A stretch of DNA of 64,000 bases from positions 2,918,900 through 2,982,899 of the forward strand of contig NZ_CP047593.1 of the NCBI RefSeq assembly GCF_009905215.1, given 5' to 3'. Below the pieces are notes generated by a model. That model did no database searches. It had not been told where the DNA came from and saw only the letters and a program-made list of their open reading frames with translations. Shown piece after piece: positions 1-10,006 of the stretch (its first letter is position 1; every line of letters starts with the position of its first letter). The position numbers were made by a program, and so were the translations under genes. This DNA is from Tichowtungia aerotolerans (GTDB lineage Bacteria > Verrucomicrobiota > Kiritimatiellia > Kiritimatiellales > Tichowtungiaceae).

Positions 1-1
1 C

Positions 2-634
2 GGTTCGGATACTTCTCGAACAACCCTTGCCACGGATGGAACCATGCAAACCTGGTTCCTGCGGATTGAGCGTTCCGGAGACAACTTCCTGATTACACCA
101 AGCATCGATGGTAAGTTATTCGGACCCACCAGCGCATTTGTTGAAGCCTTTACCAACAGTGCCGCCATCGACGCAGTCTTCGACCAGTTGACCCTTACAG
201 TTCGCGGGAATGATGTTGCTGTGAAAATCGATAATGTGACTCTTTTGTCAAATACGAAACCCTATGTTCTAAGTGCATACGAACAATGGGTAGCGGATTG
301 CGGCCTGTCCGGCAGCAACGCCGAGATGGGAAGCAACCCGGACAATGATGCGCTGGATAATACCGGGGAATATATTTTTGGCGGCAATCCGCTGGACAAT
401 GCTGACGTCGGCACCCTGCCTGCATTCGACGCAGCAAGTGGAAACTACATCTACATGCTGCGCAGCGATAATACCCTCACCGCTCATGTGCTGACCCGGA
501 CAAATCTGATATACGGCAGCTGGATCACAAATGCATCAATGAACATTACGCTGAATGACGGCGGAATGACCAGTTACACCAACCGCGTGGGGCTAACGGC
601 AGACCAGTTGTTTATTAAACTGCTGGTGGAATAG
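2..634 (+). CDS. C-terminal part of a secreted protein (5' end outside window)
   Basis: The reading frame is open from base 2, so the internal ATG at 44 is probably not the start and the gene begins before the window. The visible 211 residues start with a beta-rich stretch resembling the end of a LamG/laminin-like jelly roll. A C-terminal module follows, with Glu-Gln-Trp, GLSGS, acidic Asn/Asp residues and EYIFGGNP. Such AEYxxGxNP modules close many secreted hydrolases of Kiritimatiellota and Verrucomicrobia (family knowledge), and a related module ends the lyase at 3894-8123. Catalytic function cannot be judged from this fragment. It precedes the lyases on the same strand and is probably part of the same locus. 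Confidence 0.7.
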   Translation, partial: GSDTSRTTLATDGTMQTWFLRIERSGDNFLITPSIDGKLFGPTSAFVEAFTNSAAIDAVFDQLTLTVRGNDVAVKIDNVTLLSNTKPYVLSAYEQWVADCGLSGSNAEMGSNPDNDALDNTGEYIFGGNPLDNADVGTLPAFDAASGNYIYMLRSDNTLTAHVLTRTNLIYGSWITNASMNITLNDGGMTSYTNRVGLTADQLFIKLLVE

Positions 635-650
635 GAAGCACAGTTCAACG

Positions 651-676
651 CCGATCCTGTCCGGTGGCAGGATCGG
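651..676 (+). terminator. Hairpin after the first gene, possible terminator
   Basis: A perfect 9-bp stem (CCGATCCTG / CAGGATCGG) with an 8-nt loop lies 17 bp after the stop codon of the preceding gene. The following bases are only mildly T-rich (TTCCTTC), so this is a weak or processed terminator candidate, not a textbook one. Confidence 0.5.
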
Positions 677-769
677 TTCCTTCAAACCAGGCCACAGGCC
701 GGATTTTTTAATTATAACCATGTTGTCGTTTTCGCTGTCGGCACGTATCAACGGCACAGGAGTCTTATC

Positions 770-3700
770 ATGCGAAATGTTCATTTGGCTGCCATGCTTT
801 TGATCGGTGCTTCTGTGTGCCGGGCGGAACAGGGGAGCAGTTCATGTGGTTCCTGCACAGATTTTCCGGCAGGACCGATCCGCGTTCTGGAAAGTTTTGA
901 AGAAGGGGTTCCATCCTATGTCCAGGCCTCGGGCGTTCCGCTGACCGTGAATTCGCGGCGCATGAAACACGGAAACCAATCGCTTTCCTGGCAATGGAAC
1001 GGGAACGACACGTTGACGTTCAGAACACTTATCGGATACCGCAGGCAGCGGTTGCTCACTGAACTGCAGAAAGATCATCAGGAGAATCTGCACGCCGCCC
1101 CCGATATAGATGTCTATGAAGCACCGCGCGGCTTCTTCATGTGGATCTATAATGATGTCCCGCGAAAACAGCGCCTACGGTTCAAGTTTGGACATGGTGT
1201 CGAGGTGGATTGCTGGTTCGACTACAATCTGGACTTTAATGGATGGCGAACCGTCGCTATTTACTATGATCGCGGTGACATGGCGGGAACTGCGCGAGAA
1301 GACATGGATTTTATGACCATTTGCGCTCCCTCCATCGGCACGGGAACCTTTCTGATCGATACGTTGGGATTCTCCGTGCCGATGAACCCGCGCACGGCCA
1401 CCCCCAATCCCCAGCTTCCGCAAATTGATCGTCATCCCCGGCTGGTAAGCAACTATGAACACCGCATGTATCAATTCAGCCAGTACACGCCCTTGTATGA
1501 TCCAACGCCTCTGACTTCGCAGACCATCGAGGATTTTCGCACGCTGGACCGGCAGGCGAAGGAACTCTATCTGCCCGATAAATCGCGTCGCCAATGGAAA
1601 GACTGCCGACTTGATCTAATTGAAGAACGGTTCAGGCAGTTCGAGATCGTTCGCGAAGGTGAAGAAATCTACGGACGGCCTCTTGTCAAAGACAACATCA
1701 TGTTTGAATATTTCCAGGAACTCGGCCTGTCCAAGGACCGTCACATGGAAGGCCTGATGAGCTGGGAAAAAAATTTCGGACCGACACTGCTGCAGATTGC
1801 CGAAGCATGGAACTGCAGTGACTCCAGCGATGTCCGGGACAGATTGGCTGCCATGTTCATCGACCTGTTCGATTACGGAATCGATCAGGGGTTTGCAGTT
1901 GGAGCAGGGCTGAACTGGATCCACCATTATTCATATGAGATCCGCGACTACGCGCCCGCCATGTTTCTCATGCGCGATGTGCTGAAAGAACACGAACGGC
2001 TCCAAGAGGCCATTGACATCTGCAAATGGTTCCACGGCTTTAACCAAGTCTATCGCGACGACCTGGTGTACGGGTACGAAGGACGGATTGCGAGCGATGC
2101 GGATGATATGCAGGGGCTCCTGACTCAACGGCTGCTTTGCGCATTGATAATGAATGACTCACCGGAAAAGGCGCGGGATCTGCGCCATTTCTCGGATCAT
2201 TTTTCAACTGTTTCAACAGGATATGCCAATGCTCTGGATGAGGCATTCAAGCCTGACGGAACCGTGTTTCACCATGCCGGGCATACACTTGGGTACGGCG
2301 GAAGAGCAATCTATGGCGCTGTAAGAACCTGGTCCATTTTAAAACACACACAATACGCCGCCTCACCGGAGGCCGTCCAGCGTCTGAAAAAAGTCGCGAA
2401 TACCTATGAATTCTGTTTGTTCGGGAAGAACCGGAAGACGCCGAAAGCCTTTGCCTCCATTCGCTTTCAGCCCTATACGCACCCGAAGCATTTCGGAAAC
2501 ATGCCTGAGGCATTGGGTGAAGCATCGGCTTCATCGGGAATGCGCATGCTGCCATACAGTTGCGTGGGCATTAAACGTCAAAAAAACGACTGGATGATCA
2601 CGGCGCGAACGCACAGCAAATATGTCTATCCGTTTGAAAGCTGGAGCAGGAATTATTTCGCCTTTCCGCTCTTTATTGCCAACGGCTATCTGGATGTATC
2701 TTATCCCGGCAGTCTGGACAGCACAACGCCGTCCGACTCAGTCTGGTTTGACGGCTATGACTGGCGCCGCTGGCCGGGAACCACAACCGTGCATCTGCCT
2801 GAGGACATCATTGCAACCCGTGTCGGGCAGGTCCGGGATGAAGGAGGTGAATATCTGTTCAGCGATCAGCCCTTCTGCGGAGGTCTGGAAACAAGTTATG
2901 GTTGTGGCGTACAGGTATTTTCGTTCAAAGGGCATGACAAATACGAACTGGCATCATTCACAGGGAAGAAAACCTGGTTTTACGACGGTAACAAAGTGGT
3001 CTGCCTCGGCAGTGACATTAAAAGCGGCATTGAAAACTATCCTGTCGAGACAACTCTGTTTCAGGATCATCTGGAAACGGAAACCACTCCTGTTTTAATC
3101 AATGGAACGGAATGCTGTGCTCCATTGTTTGAAAAAACTTTGAATCCGAAAACCTGGCTGATGGATACCCGGAGAACGGGATATGCGGTGCTGGGCATGG
3201 ATGAGCAGTCATCCCTGAAACTGAGGAGAGGCCTTCAGGAAAACCCGAACTGTACAAATACCGGTATGGCAACGGGTCGTTTCGTAACTGTGTGGTTTGA
3301 TCATTCAATACAACCGGTCGGTGCATCCTACGCCTATGTCCTTGTCGCGGCGACCGTTCCCGAAGAAATGCAGGAACTGGCCGATGGGCTGAACGGAAGC
3401 GTCTCGCCCATCCGGATCGTCCAGCAGAACGCGGATGCTCACATTGTGCGTTTGACTGAAAAGCGCGCCACTGCCTATGCGGTCTATAAAAAGGACGGCA
3501 TGGACTTTGAAACCGGACTCGCCAGGCATGTTGACAGCGCGTCCTGCTTCATGATCCGCCAGGAAGAAGACCGGCTGCGGGTTTCGCTGTCCGATCCTGA
3601 TCTCAACATCTATGACGGACAGGATGACCTGTTGCCTGACGGCACAAGAGGCGAACTGTCCATTTATGAGCACGAGTGGTTCTACTGGCCCAGCCGGGAA

Positions 3701-3880
3701 AGCAAAGTCCATCTGACACTGAATGGACGCTGGAAGATGGATTCTCTGGTTCGCGCCATGGAAACAACGGAACAGCAGGCCAAAGTCATCGCTGCCAATG
3801 AGAAAAGCACAATGGTGGAATTCACCTGTCGCGATGGATTGAGTACAGAGCTGATTCTTTCACGAGTACCGGAACAGTAA
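770..3880 (+). CDS. Polysaccharide lyase family 8 (chondroitinase ABC-like), secreted
   Basis: This 1036-aa protein should cleave a uronic-acid glycosaminoglycan by beta-elimination outside the cytoplasm. Residues 1-19 form a signal peptide ending at CRAEQ. An N-terminal jelly-roll lyase domain (about 40-210) precedes an alpha/alpha toroid (about 240-600) carrying NWIHHYSYEIRDY near 381 and DGTVFHHAGHTLGYGG at 496-511. In the latter, His501/502 and Tyr509 fall where PL8 chondroitinases have their catalytic His and Tyr. The beta-sandwich region follows, including YDWRRWPGTTT. The length matches ABC-type lyases (about 1000 aa). The ATG is preceded by AGGAG. The next PL8 gene starts 13 bp downstream, so the pair is probably co-transcribed. 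Substrate is not decidable from sequence: chondroitin/dermatan is the family default. Confidence 0.82.
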   Translation: MRNVHLAAMLLIGASVCRAEQGSSSCGSCTDFPAGPIRVLESFEEGVPSYVQASGVPLTVNSRRMKHGNQSLSWQWNGNDTLTFRTLIGYRRQRLLTELQKDHQENLHAAPDIDVYEAPRGFFMWIYNDVPRKQRLRFKFGHGVEVDCWFDYNLDFNGWRTVAIYYDRGDMAGTAREDMDFMTICAPSIGTGTFLIDTLGFSVPMNPRTATPNPQLPQIDRHPRLVSNYEHRMYQFSQYTPLYDPTPLTSQTIEDFRTLDRQAKELYLPDKSRRQWKDCRLDLIEERFRQFEIVREGEEIYGRPLVKDNIMFEYFQELGLSKDRHMEGLMSWEKNFGPTLLQIAEAWNCSDSSDVRDRLAAMFIDLFDYGIDQGFAVGAGLNWIHHYSYEIRDYAPAMFLMRDVLKEHERLQEAIDICKWFHGFNQVYRDDLVYGYEGRIASDADDMQGLLTQRLLCALIMNDSPEKARDLRHFSDHFSTVSTGYANALDEAFKPDGTVFHHAGHTLGYGGRAIYGAVRTWSILKHTQYAASPEAVQRLKKVANTYEFCLFGKNRKTPKAFASIRFQPYTHPKHFGNMPEALGEASASSGMRMLPYSCVGIKRQKNDWMITARTHSKYVYPFESWSRNYFAFPLFIANGYLDVSYPGSLDSTTPSDSVWFDGYDWRRWPGTTTVHLPEDIIATRVGQVRDEGGEYLFSDQPFCGGLETSYGCGVQVFSFKGHDKYELASFTGKKTWFYDGNKVVCLGSDIKSGIENYPVETTLFQDHLETETTPVLINGTECCAPLFEKTLNPKTWLMDTRRTGYAVLGMDEQSSLKLRRGLQENPNCTNTGMATGRFVTVWFDHSIQPVGASYAYVLVAATVPEEMQELADGLNGSVSPIRIVQQNADAHIVRLTEKRATAYAVYKKDGMDFETGLARHVDSASCFMIRQEEDRLRVSLSDPDLNIYDGQDDLLPDGTRGELSIYEHEWFYWPSRESKVHLTLNGRWKMDSLVRAMETTEQQAKVIAANEKSTMVEFTCRDGLSTELILSRVPEQ

Positions 3881-3893
3881 CAGTGGAGATATT

Positions 3894-6800
3894 ATGAATA
3901 CACAGAAATTACATCATTGCAAAAGGGTGAAAAAGACATGGGCCGACGGTGTGCATTTTATGCATCTGTCCTTTATTTTTTTTCTGTTCAGTCAGCCCGG
4001 TTTCTCGCCGGCAGACACGCTGGTGGGGTCCTTTCATCTGCAGTCGCTGTTCACCGAAACGGCATGTGAAAGTGCAGTCGGCCTGCCGACGCGCCTGACT
4101 TCCGGCGATATAAATACCCGTGGAACCGTTTCCGGAAGCGCAAGCTATCTGGTCGGGCATGCCCTCGGTGCCGATGGCTATGCAGGTGCCCAGATCAAAT
4201 CTCTGGCCGATGCCGCCGAATACAACAATATGGTTCGATATGGCGAAGCGAACAAAGGCGGTGTCGTTTTTTATGATTTCGACCTGTCAGGCTGGGCAAC
4301 TGGAAAAGACATTGGATACAGCACAAACCAGGTGGGTCTCGCCATTCGGTTGAACTATGCGAACCGACGCACAGCTGCATCGTTTCCTCTGCCGGTTTAT
4401 GTCAGCTATTCCGATGGAAGCAGTCTCACGCTGGACACCACAGTCACCACCACCGAAACCGCCGGTTCAGCCACTGCATATGGGCTGGTCTCCAATACGG
4501 CTCACTTTATAAAGATCGGGGAAATTCCGGCGGGGCCGCCTGCCGCCGGCACAAAAACCTTTGATATAACCGAGCACCTTCTGGCCTCCACCAACCAGGT
4601 GCTGCGCATTGCCCTGTTTGTGACGGAATACTACGGCGACCTTCGGCTTGAATCCGATTCAGGACTGGTTGAAATAACAGGCGGCAGTGTAACTGTTCCT
4701 GTTTCATGCATGGCCTCGTGGCAGGATTGGGATTCCGCAAACCTTTCGAACATCGCAACCATCAACGGCTCCTGCGATTTCATCGCCGGTCCGGCCTTCG
4801 ATGGCCCATACTCTCTCCGGTTTAATTACAGTGCAAACAGCTCCCTCACATTCCCCTGTCGCTATCCCAGTGGCGATCTGTACTACGGTGCTTATTTCTT
4901 TTCCGCCCTGTTTGACCCCGACACATCGAGCAACGAAACCTACCTGATTGAATTCATTGAAGGCGGTTCTGTTGCATGCACCATAACACTCCACCCGGAT
5001 CGCCCGTTCTGGAACCGGGCCGAAGCGCACCAAGTTGAGCGTTATGATAAGTTTCAACCCAAAACACCGCACGGACTTTTGATGGATGATTATATCCCTC
5101 GCTATCCCGACTCCATTCGAATCAAACCGCCGCAGGGCCGCAGTGGAACAGTTTATATCGGCAAACTGTTTCTCGGAAATGAAACAAAAAAAACACAACT
5201 CAACCTTCAGATGGACGAAGTGACGGCTCCGATTTCTGCCTCTCTTCCCTCGCTCCCTTCTTCGGTTACAACCAATCAGTCGAATGATCTTGCACAGATT
5301 AGGATACGACTCGAAGAGATCTTCGGTGTGGCCTCATACGCCACAGTTTCTTCAATTTCCACGAACACCATGACCGATCTGCAGGCTCGTTATCAGGCTT
5401 ACAATATTCAGTGGAATGCATCGGCAGGGGTTTGGGCCGGCGACAACACGATGATGTATCAGGGTTCAAGTGATTATGCTTGCAATGAGAAATTTCTCGG
5501 CGACCTGATGCTTGAAGTTGCAACAGCCTACCGAAACACGACAGATGCGACGCAAAAAAACGAACTGAAAAACATGTACTTCGACCTGTTCGATTTTTCT
5601 GAATGTATCTTCGGTATCCCGGACAACTGGGCCGCAGGCATGAACTATCTTCCATCTGCATTTTTAATGCGTGCAGAGCTGGACAGCACCGGACGGCTCT
5701 CGCCGCTCTTTCTGGGAACCTGTCGGAACCGAATCGGGTTCAATCGAATTTACCGCGAAGATTCATGGTTTGCTCAGACCGGCATTAACGGATGGAATGA
5801 AACCCAGTCTTCGCGCGATATTTCACGCGACGGCGAAATGGGGGAGAACGTGGACTATCTCCGCATCATCTCGATACAGTTGGTCATCAACGCGGTTCTG
5901 GGCGCAACCGAAAACGAATGTGTTCGCGATCTGGAAGCGGTATGCAATTATTTTTCGGACATTGCTTTCCAGACAGCGCCCGGCACGCTGGATGGATTTC
6001 GGCCGGACGGTCTGGCCTATCACCACTGGGGCTGGGTCGCCCAGTACGGGATCGATTGCCTGGTGCAGGTGCCTAAAATTGTTTACGCCTTGTCAGGCAC
6101 AGAATTTCGAATCAGGGAAGCCGCTCATCAACGTGTGAAAGATGCTCTCATCAGCCTCGATTGGATGAGCCTGTACAGTATTGTGCCTAGCACCCTCAGC
6201 GGAAAAAGCGGGTTCCCCTACGCCTATGGCGGTCGCACACATAACACGCCCGATCCATTCGCGTGGATGGCTTTAAGCGGAACCCCGGATGGAACCGATT
6301 CAATCGACGAGGAAATGGCCGGTATCTTCTTACGGTCATTTAATGACTTCCTCCCGAACAGCGCAGATCCTTCGATGTTCGCATCAAACAGCCAGACCAT
6401 GCTTTCAAACGCAAACTATTCTGCGACGACAGCGCCGGAAGGCACCCGGATTTACAGTTATGGCGACATGGCCGTTCACCGGAAAAACGGCTGGCTCTGG
6501 TCTGTTAAAGGGCACAGTAAATTCCAGTTCACCCGCGAGTCGGCCGATCCGTGGGTGACCTATCTGGGCTACGGTATGCTCGACCTGGTCCAGGACTACT
6601 GGGTTCGATACGGCATCATCAGGTTGGAGAGCGAATTCGGAGTGAACGGATATGATTGGCGGAAATATCCCGGCACAACCACTATCGATTTTTCTGATAT
6701 TCAGGACATCGTAAACCATGAATATAAACGGTGGTGGAGCGACGAAACCTTTGTTGGCGGGCTGGTTCAAAACGGAAACGGAATATTCACGATGTGCATA

Positions 6801-8123
6801 AAAGGTTCCGCCACCAACTCCCTCGGTTCTTATCGCGCAAAAAAGAGCTGGTTCTTTTTCGATGGCACAGCTGTTGCGATGGGCAGCGGAATCAGCAATT
6901 CCGTGTCGGCGGAGCCGACCATTACCACTCTTTATCAGGATGGAATCACCTCTTCCACTGAAACGTGGTTCAATAACACATCAGGAACAACCGGACTCAG
7001 CACGGACAGTACCGCCATACTCGGTTCATCGGCATGGCTGGTCGATTCCGAAAGTACCGGCTACTGGGTGCCCGCCGGAGAAAATCTGACAGTGAAACGC
7101 CGGGCGCAAACCAACCCGAACTGGGACAACAATGCAAACGTCTCCGGCGATTTCGCCCTCGCGTGGCTCAATCATGGCAATGCCCCGAACAATGCTTCTT
7201 ATTGGTATGTGCAGACCGTTGGAGCCACGCCCGCTGCAATGAGCGCTTTCAATACGTCCATGAACAGCGGCACACCGCCTTTCCAAATATTGGAAAACTC
7301 AGACCGGGCACATGCCGTTTGGTCGGAAGCAGAGCAGACTTGCGGCATCACGGTTTTTGATGTTACCTCCGCCTTGGATATCCGCGATGTCAAGACCGTC
7401 TCGCGGCCATGTGTTCTGATGATGCAGGAGTCTTCTTCCAGCCTGCGGAAACTCAGTGTCGCGGATCCTGATCTCGATCTGATAGACCATGCCGTGTACA
7501 GCAACAACGAAAGTTGGGGATACAGTTCTGAGCACACCGTTACGATTGTGCTTAACGGGCTTTGGAGTGTCGGAACTCCGCCCGAGAACCTGTCAGCAGT
7601 GCTGACCAACGGTGCCCAAAACACAACTACGCTGACGCTGACAGTCAAAGAAGGCCTCACAACCGATATTGACCTTGTGGCAATCCCGAAAGCAATGGCC
7701 GATCAAATAAACAGCTTTAATGCATGGCTTGGATATTATGGTCTCAGCAATATTTCAACTTCAGCTGATTCCGATAAAGACACAGTAACCGACCTGCAGG
7801 AATACGCATTCAATCTGAACCCGGCGAAATCCGATCGGCAGGTCCTGGTTCCAGACATTGGAACGTCCGGTCTCCCTTTCATTGGAGTCGATACCTGTGC
7901 GGAGCCGATACTTAATGTAACTTATTTGCGCCGCAAAGACGCCCCTAACCTGAGTTATACCGTTGAGTTTTGCAACGACCTTGTTTCAAACAACTGGGAA
8001 CCGGCAACCTCTATTGAGACCATCACCTTGATCAACTCAGTCTGGGAACAGGTGAAAATCAGCGATTCAGTTACAAACCCTCTTTGTCGCTTTGGCCGCG
8101 TCCGAATCGGCGTTTATGAGTAG
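3894..8123 (+). CDS. Large polysaccharide lyase family 8-like protein with C-terminal module, secreted
   Basis: A 1409-aa second PL8-like lyase directly behind the first. A signal sequence lies within residues 1-42 (hydrophobic stretch around HLSFIFFLFSQPGFS, then PADT). About 230 extra N-terminal residues form a carbohydrate-binding-like beta domain absent from the neighbour. The lyase jelly roll, the toroid with NWAAGMNYLPSAF and GLAYHHWGWVAQYG (His710/711, Tyr about 718), and the sandwich with YDWRKYPGTTT follow. The C-terminus (about 1265-1409) carries LQEYAFNLNP, the same kind of module as the protein at 2-634, possibly for sorting or surface attachment (inferred). Tandem divergent paralogues suggest different cut sites or sulfation patterns in one polymer. 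A perfect 17-bp palindrome of the dispersed dyad family lies inside it at 7280-7296. Confidence 0.78.
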   Translation: MNTQKLHHCKRVKKTWADGVHFMHLSFIFFLFSQPGFSPADTLVGSFHLQSLFTETACESAVGLPTRLTSGDINTRGTVSGSASYLVGHALGADGYAGAQIKSLADAAEYNNMVRYGEANKGGVVFYDFDLSGWATGKDIGYSTNQVGLAIRLNYANRRTAASFPLPVYVSYSDGSSLTLDTTVTTTETAGSATAYGLVSNTAHFIKIGEIPAGPPAAGTKTFDITEHLLASTNQVLRIALFVTEYYGDLRLESDSGLVEITGGSVTVPVSCMASWQDWDSANLSNIATINGSCDFIAGPAFDGPYSLRFNYSANSSLTFPCRYPSGDLYYGAYFFSALFDPDTSSNETYLIEFIEGGSVACTITLHPDRPFWNRAEAHQVERYDKFQPKTPHGLLMDDYIPRYPDSIRIKPPQGRSGTVYIGKLFLGNETKKTQLNLQMDEVTAPISASLPSLPSSVTTNQSNDLAQIRIRLEEIFGVASYATVSSISTNTMTDLQARYQAYNIQWNASAGVWAGDNTMMYQGSSDYACNEKFLGDLMLEVATAYRNTTDATQKNELKNMYFDLFDFSECIFGIPDNWAAGMNYLPSAFLMRAELDSTGRLSPLFLGTCRNRIGFNRIYREDSWFAQTGINGWNETQSSRDISRDGEMGENVDYLRIISIQLVINAVLGATENECVRDLEAVCNYFSDIAFQTAPGTLDGFRPDGLAYHHWGWVAQYGIDCLVQVPKIVYALSGTEFRIREAAHQRVKDALISLDWMSLYSIVPSTLSGKSGFPYAYGGRTHNTPDPFAWMALSGTPDGTDSIDEEMAGIFLRSFNDFLPNSADPSMFASNSQTMLSNANYSATTAPEGTRIYSYGDMAVHRKNGWLWSVKGHSKFQFTRESADPWVTYLGYGMLDLVQDYWVRYGIIRLESEFGVNGYDWRKYPGTTTIDFSDIQDIVNHEYKRWWSDETFVGGLVQNGNGIFTMCIKGSATNSLGSYRAKKSWFFFDGTAVAMGSGISNSVSAEPTITTLYQDGITSSTETWFNNTSGTTGLSTDSTAILGSSAWLVDSESTGYWVPAGENLTVKRRAQTNPNWDNNANVSGDFALAWLNHGNAPNNASYWYVQTVGATPAAMSAFNTSMNSGTPPFQILENSDRAHAVWSEAEQTCGITVFDVTSALDIRDVKTVSRPCVLMMQESSSSLRKLSVADPDLDLIDHAVYSNNESWGYSSEHTVTIVLNGLWSVGTPPENLSAVLTNGAQNTTTLTLTVKEGLTTDIDLVAIPKAMADQINSFNAWLGYYGLSNISTSADSDKDTVTDLQEYAFNLNPAKSDRQVLVPDIGTSGLPFIGVDTCAEPILNVTYLRRKDAPNLSYTVEFCNDLVSNNWEPATSIETITLINSVWEQVKISDSVTNPLCRFGRVRIGVYE
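7280..7296. repeat. 17-bp dyad TTTCCAAATATTGGAAA inside the lyase gene
   Basis: A perfect palindrome of the same class as the phased array at 26855-27082. It is read through as codons of the lyase. It may be a chromosomal copy of the motif or chance; it is recorded because related dyads recur elsewhere in the window. Confidence 0.45.
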
Positions 8124-8166
8124 CAACCGGTTTAAATCCGTAAACAGATAAAAATAAGGATTGTTG

Positions 8167-9159
8167 ATGAGGCGAAAAATCAAATCCGCCATTTTGAATG
8201 ATGGGGTGAGTTGGACGAAGACGGAAGGAGATCATATTGTTTCACAGGTCTATGCCGGGGGAAGGATGGAGGTGCTCACCGAAATCACCGATTTGTATCC
8301 GGAGATCATTACGACCGAAAACTTCGACGCACATGCGGCCAACCTGCAGGATCTGGAAGTTGTTTTCTCCACATGGGGCATGGTGTCGCTTTCAAAAGAA
8401 CAGTTGCTTCAGCTTCCTTCCCTGAAAGCTGTGTTCTATGCAGCAGGTGCGACATCATCGTTTCGCGCTCCGCTTGTTGACCGGGGGATCAAAGTGTGCA
8501 GCGCGGCAGCGGCAAACGCCATTCCGGTGGCAGAATTTGCGCTTGGACAGATTTTGCTGGCCGGAGCCGGTTTTTTCAGAAACACACGCGAGTGTACAGA
8601 TGAAAAAAATATGAGGCGCTGCACGTTTAGAGGCACGGGGAATTATGACAGCCGGGTGGCGATTCTCGGAAACGGCACTATATCCACTCGACTGCAGGAA
8701 TTTCTGTCGATGCACAATCTGGAGGTCGTGGTTGTTCCTTCGCGGACGGCAAGTCGCACGGTTTCGCTCGAGGAGGCCTTTGCCACTTCGTTTGCCGTGG
8801 TAAACCTTTTTCCTGACCGCGACGACAACGTTGGCGTCTTTAACGCAGCACTGTTTGAGAAAATGATGGACGGCGCTGTCTTCATCAATGTCGGCCGCGG
8901 ACGGCAGGTGAACGAAGCCGATCTGATTCGGGTTTTGAAAAACCGGCCGGATCTGACGGCTTCGCTGGATGTTCAATGGCCGGAGCCGCCGGTGGACGGA
9001 TCGGAACTGTACAGGCTGCCGAATGTTTTACTCACACCGCATACCGCCGGGTCCAAAGCGGCGGAACTGGTCAGAATGGCTGATTATATGATCGAAGATT
9101 TTCATCGTTTTAACCGGAATGAACCTCTGAAATATGAAGTGACGCCCGATCAGCTGTAA
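8167..9159 (+). CDS. D-isomer-specific 2-hydroxyacid dehydrogenase family protein
   Basis: This 330-aa cytoplasmic NAD(P)-dependent oxidoreductase belongs to the D-2-hydroxyacid dehydrogenase family. The Rossmann region has VAILGNGTIS (about 160-170; GxGxxx-like), then INVGRGR (about 240) with the usual catalytic Arg region, LDVQWPEP with the Glu, and TPHTAG with the catalytic His. The first glycine-rich loop is less canonical (LGNGT). ATG 8167 is preferred over TTG 8161 because AAGGA sits 6 nt upstream. Set between lyases and a sugar isomerase-like gene, it probably acts on a sugar-derived hydroxy or keto acid released from the polymer. The exact substrate cannot be read from the sequence. 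Confidence 0.8.
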   Translation: MRRKIKSAILNDGVSWTKTEGDHIVSQVYAGGRMEVLTEITDLYPEIITTENFDAHAANLQDLEVVFSTWGMVSLSKEQLLQLPSLKAVFYAAGATSSFRAPLVDRGIKVCSAAAANAIPVAEFALGQILLAGAGFFRNTRECTDEKNMRRCTFRGTGNYDSRVAILGNGTISTRLQEFLSMHNLEVVVVPSRTASRTVSLEEAFATSFAVVNLFPDRDDNVGVFNAALFEKMMDGAVFINVGRGRQVNEADLIRVLKNRPDLTASLDVQWPEPPVDGSELYRLPNVLLTPHTAGSKAAELVRMADYMIEDFHRFNRNEPLKYEVTPDQL

Positions 9160-9167
9160 GGATTCAC

Positions 9168-9941
9168 ATGGAAAAAAGTTTTAAAATATATATGGCCACT
9201 GTGCTGCTCGACCGCAACCGCTGGACGGAAGAACGCAACCCTTCTGTAAAAGTAAGTAACTGGCTGGAACGCTTCAGTGCCGACGGATTCGACGGACTGG
9301 AGCTGTGGTCGTTTCACGCGACATATGCTTCAGAAGAAGAACAGGCGCGGCTGGAACAGTCAGCTCTTCCGATCCGCCTGTTTAATTCCTACGCCTGTTT
9401 CGATCGCGAAGATTCGGCACAGGAAACCGATGTCGTCGCAGCCATCCGTTTCGGGGCGCGCGGAATCAAGTACAACATCGGCAGCGACCCCGCGCTGCGC
9501 AAAACGTATCTGAAACAGCTCGCTGCATGGCGTGAACGGGTTCCGCAAAACATACAGCTCCTGTGCGAATGCCATCCGGGAACGATTATCGAGCAGCCTG
9601 TCGCCGCGAGAGCCTTTTTCGACGAACTGGGCATGGACGGGCACGGAATCATTGTCCATCCGTTCAGTCGGTTTGATTCCCTCGAAGAATGGTTGGACCT
9701 GTTCGGCCCGGATGTTATGCACGCGCACATGCAGATGACTGATGAATCAGGTAAGCTTATACGCTTTGATAAACGTTCGGATCTTGCCGAACAGGCGATC
9801 CGGATCATGCAGAAAAAAGGTTATTGCGGGTCATACAGTCTGGAATTTACCGAAGGGGTTGCCGCGCCCGGCGAAACACCGGAAATGCTCTATGAAAACG
9901 CCCGTAAAGATTTATCGCTGTTGCGGTCACTGTTGGCATAA
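9168..9941 (+). CDS. Sugar phosphate isomerase/epimerase family TIM-barrel protein
   Basis: A 257-aa protein of the AP-endonuclease-2-like TIM-barrel superfamily. Seen in the sequence: DGFDGLELWSFH (about 37-48), a metal-ligand-like LLCECHPGTI (about 129), HAHMQMTD (about 184) and YSLEFTEG (about 222), the acidic and His positions that usually bind a divalent metal. It starts 8 bp after the dehydrogenase stop behind AAGGA, so the two are surely co-transcribed. Together they look like a two-step oxidation/isomerisation of a sugar or uronate derivative. Alternatives within the superfamily include hydroxypyruvate isomerase and inosose dehydratase; I cannot choose. Confidence 0.75.
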   Translation: MEKSFKIYMATVLLDRNRWTEERNPSVKVSNWLERFSADGFDGLELWSFHATYASEEEQARLEQSALPIRLFNSYACFDREDSAQETDVVAAIRFGARGIKYNIGSDPALRKTYLKQLAAWRERVPQNIQLLCECHPGTIIEQPVAARAFFDELGMDGHGIIVHPFSRFDSLEEWLDLFGPDVMHAHMQMTDESGKLIRFDKRSDLAEQAIRIMQKKGYCGSYSLEFTEGVAAPGETPEMLYENARKDLSLLRSLLA

Positions 9942-10006
9942 TCGGTTATATTCATGAAGAAGATGCATTGACGGACAGTGGATGATTTAGTTTCAAGGGA
10001 CAAAAA

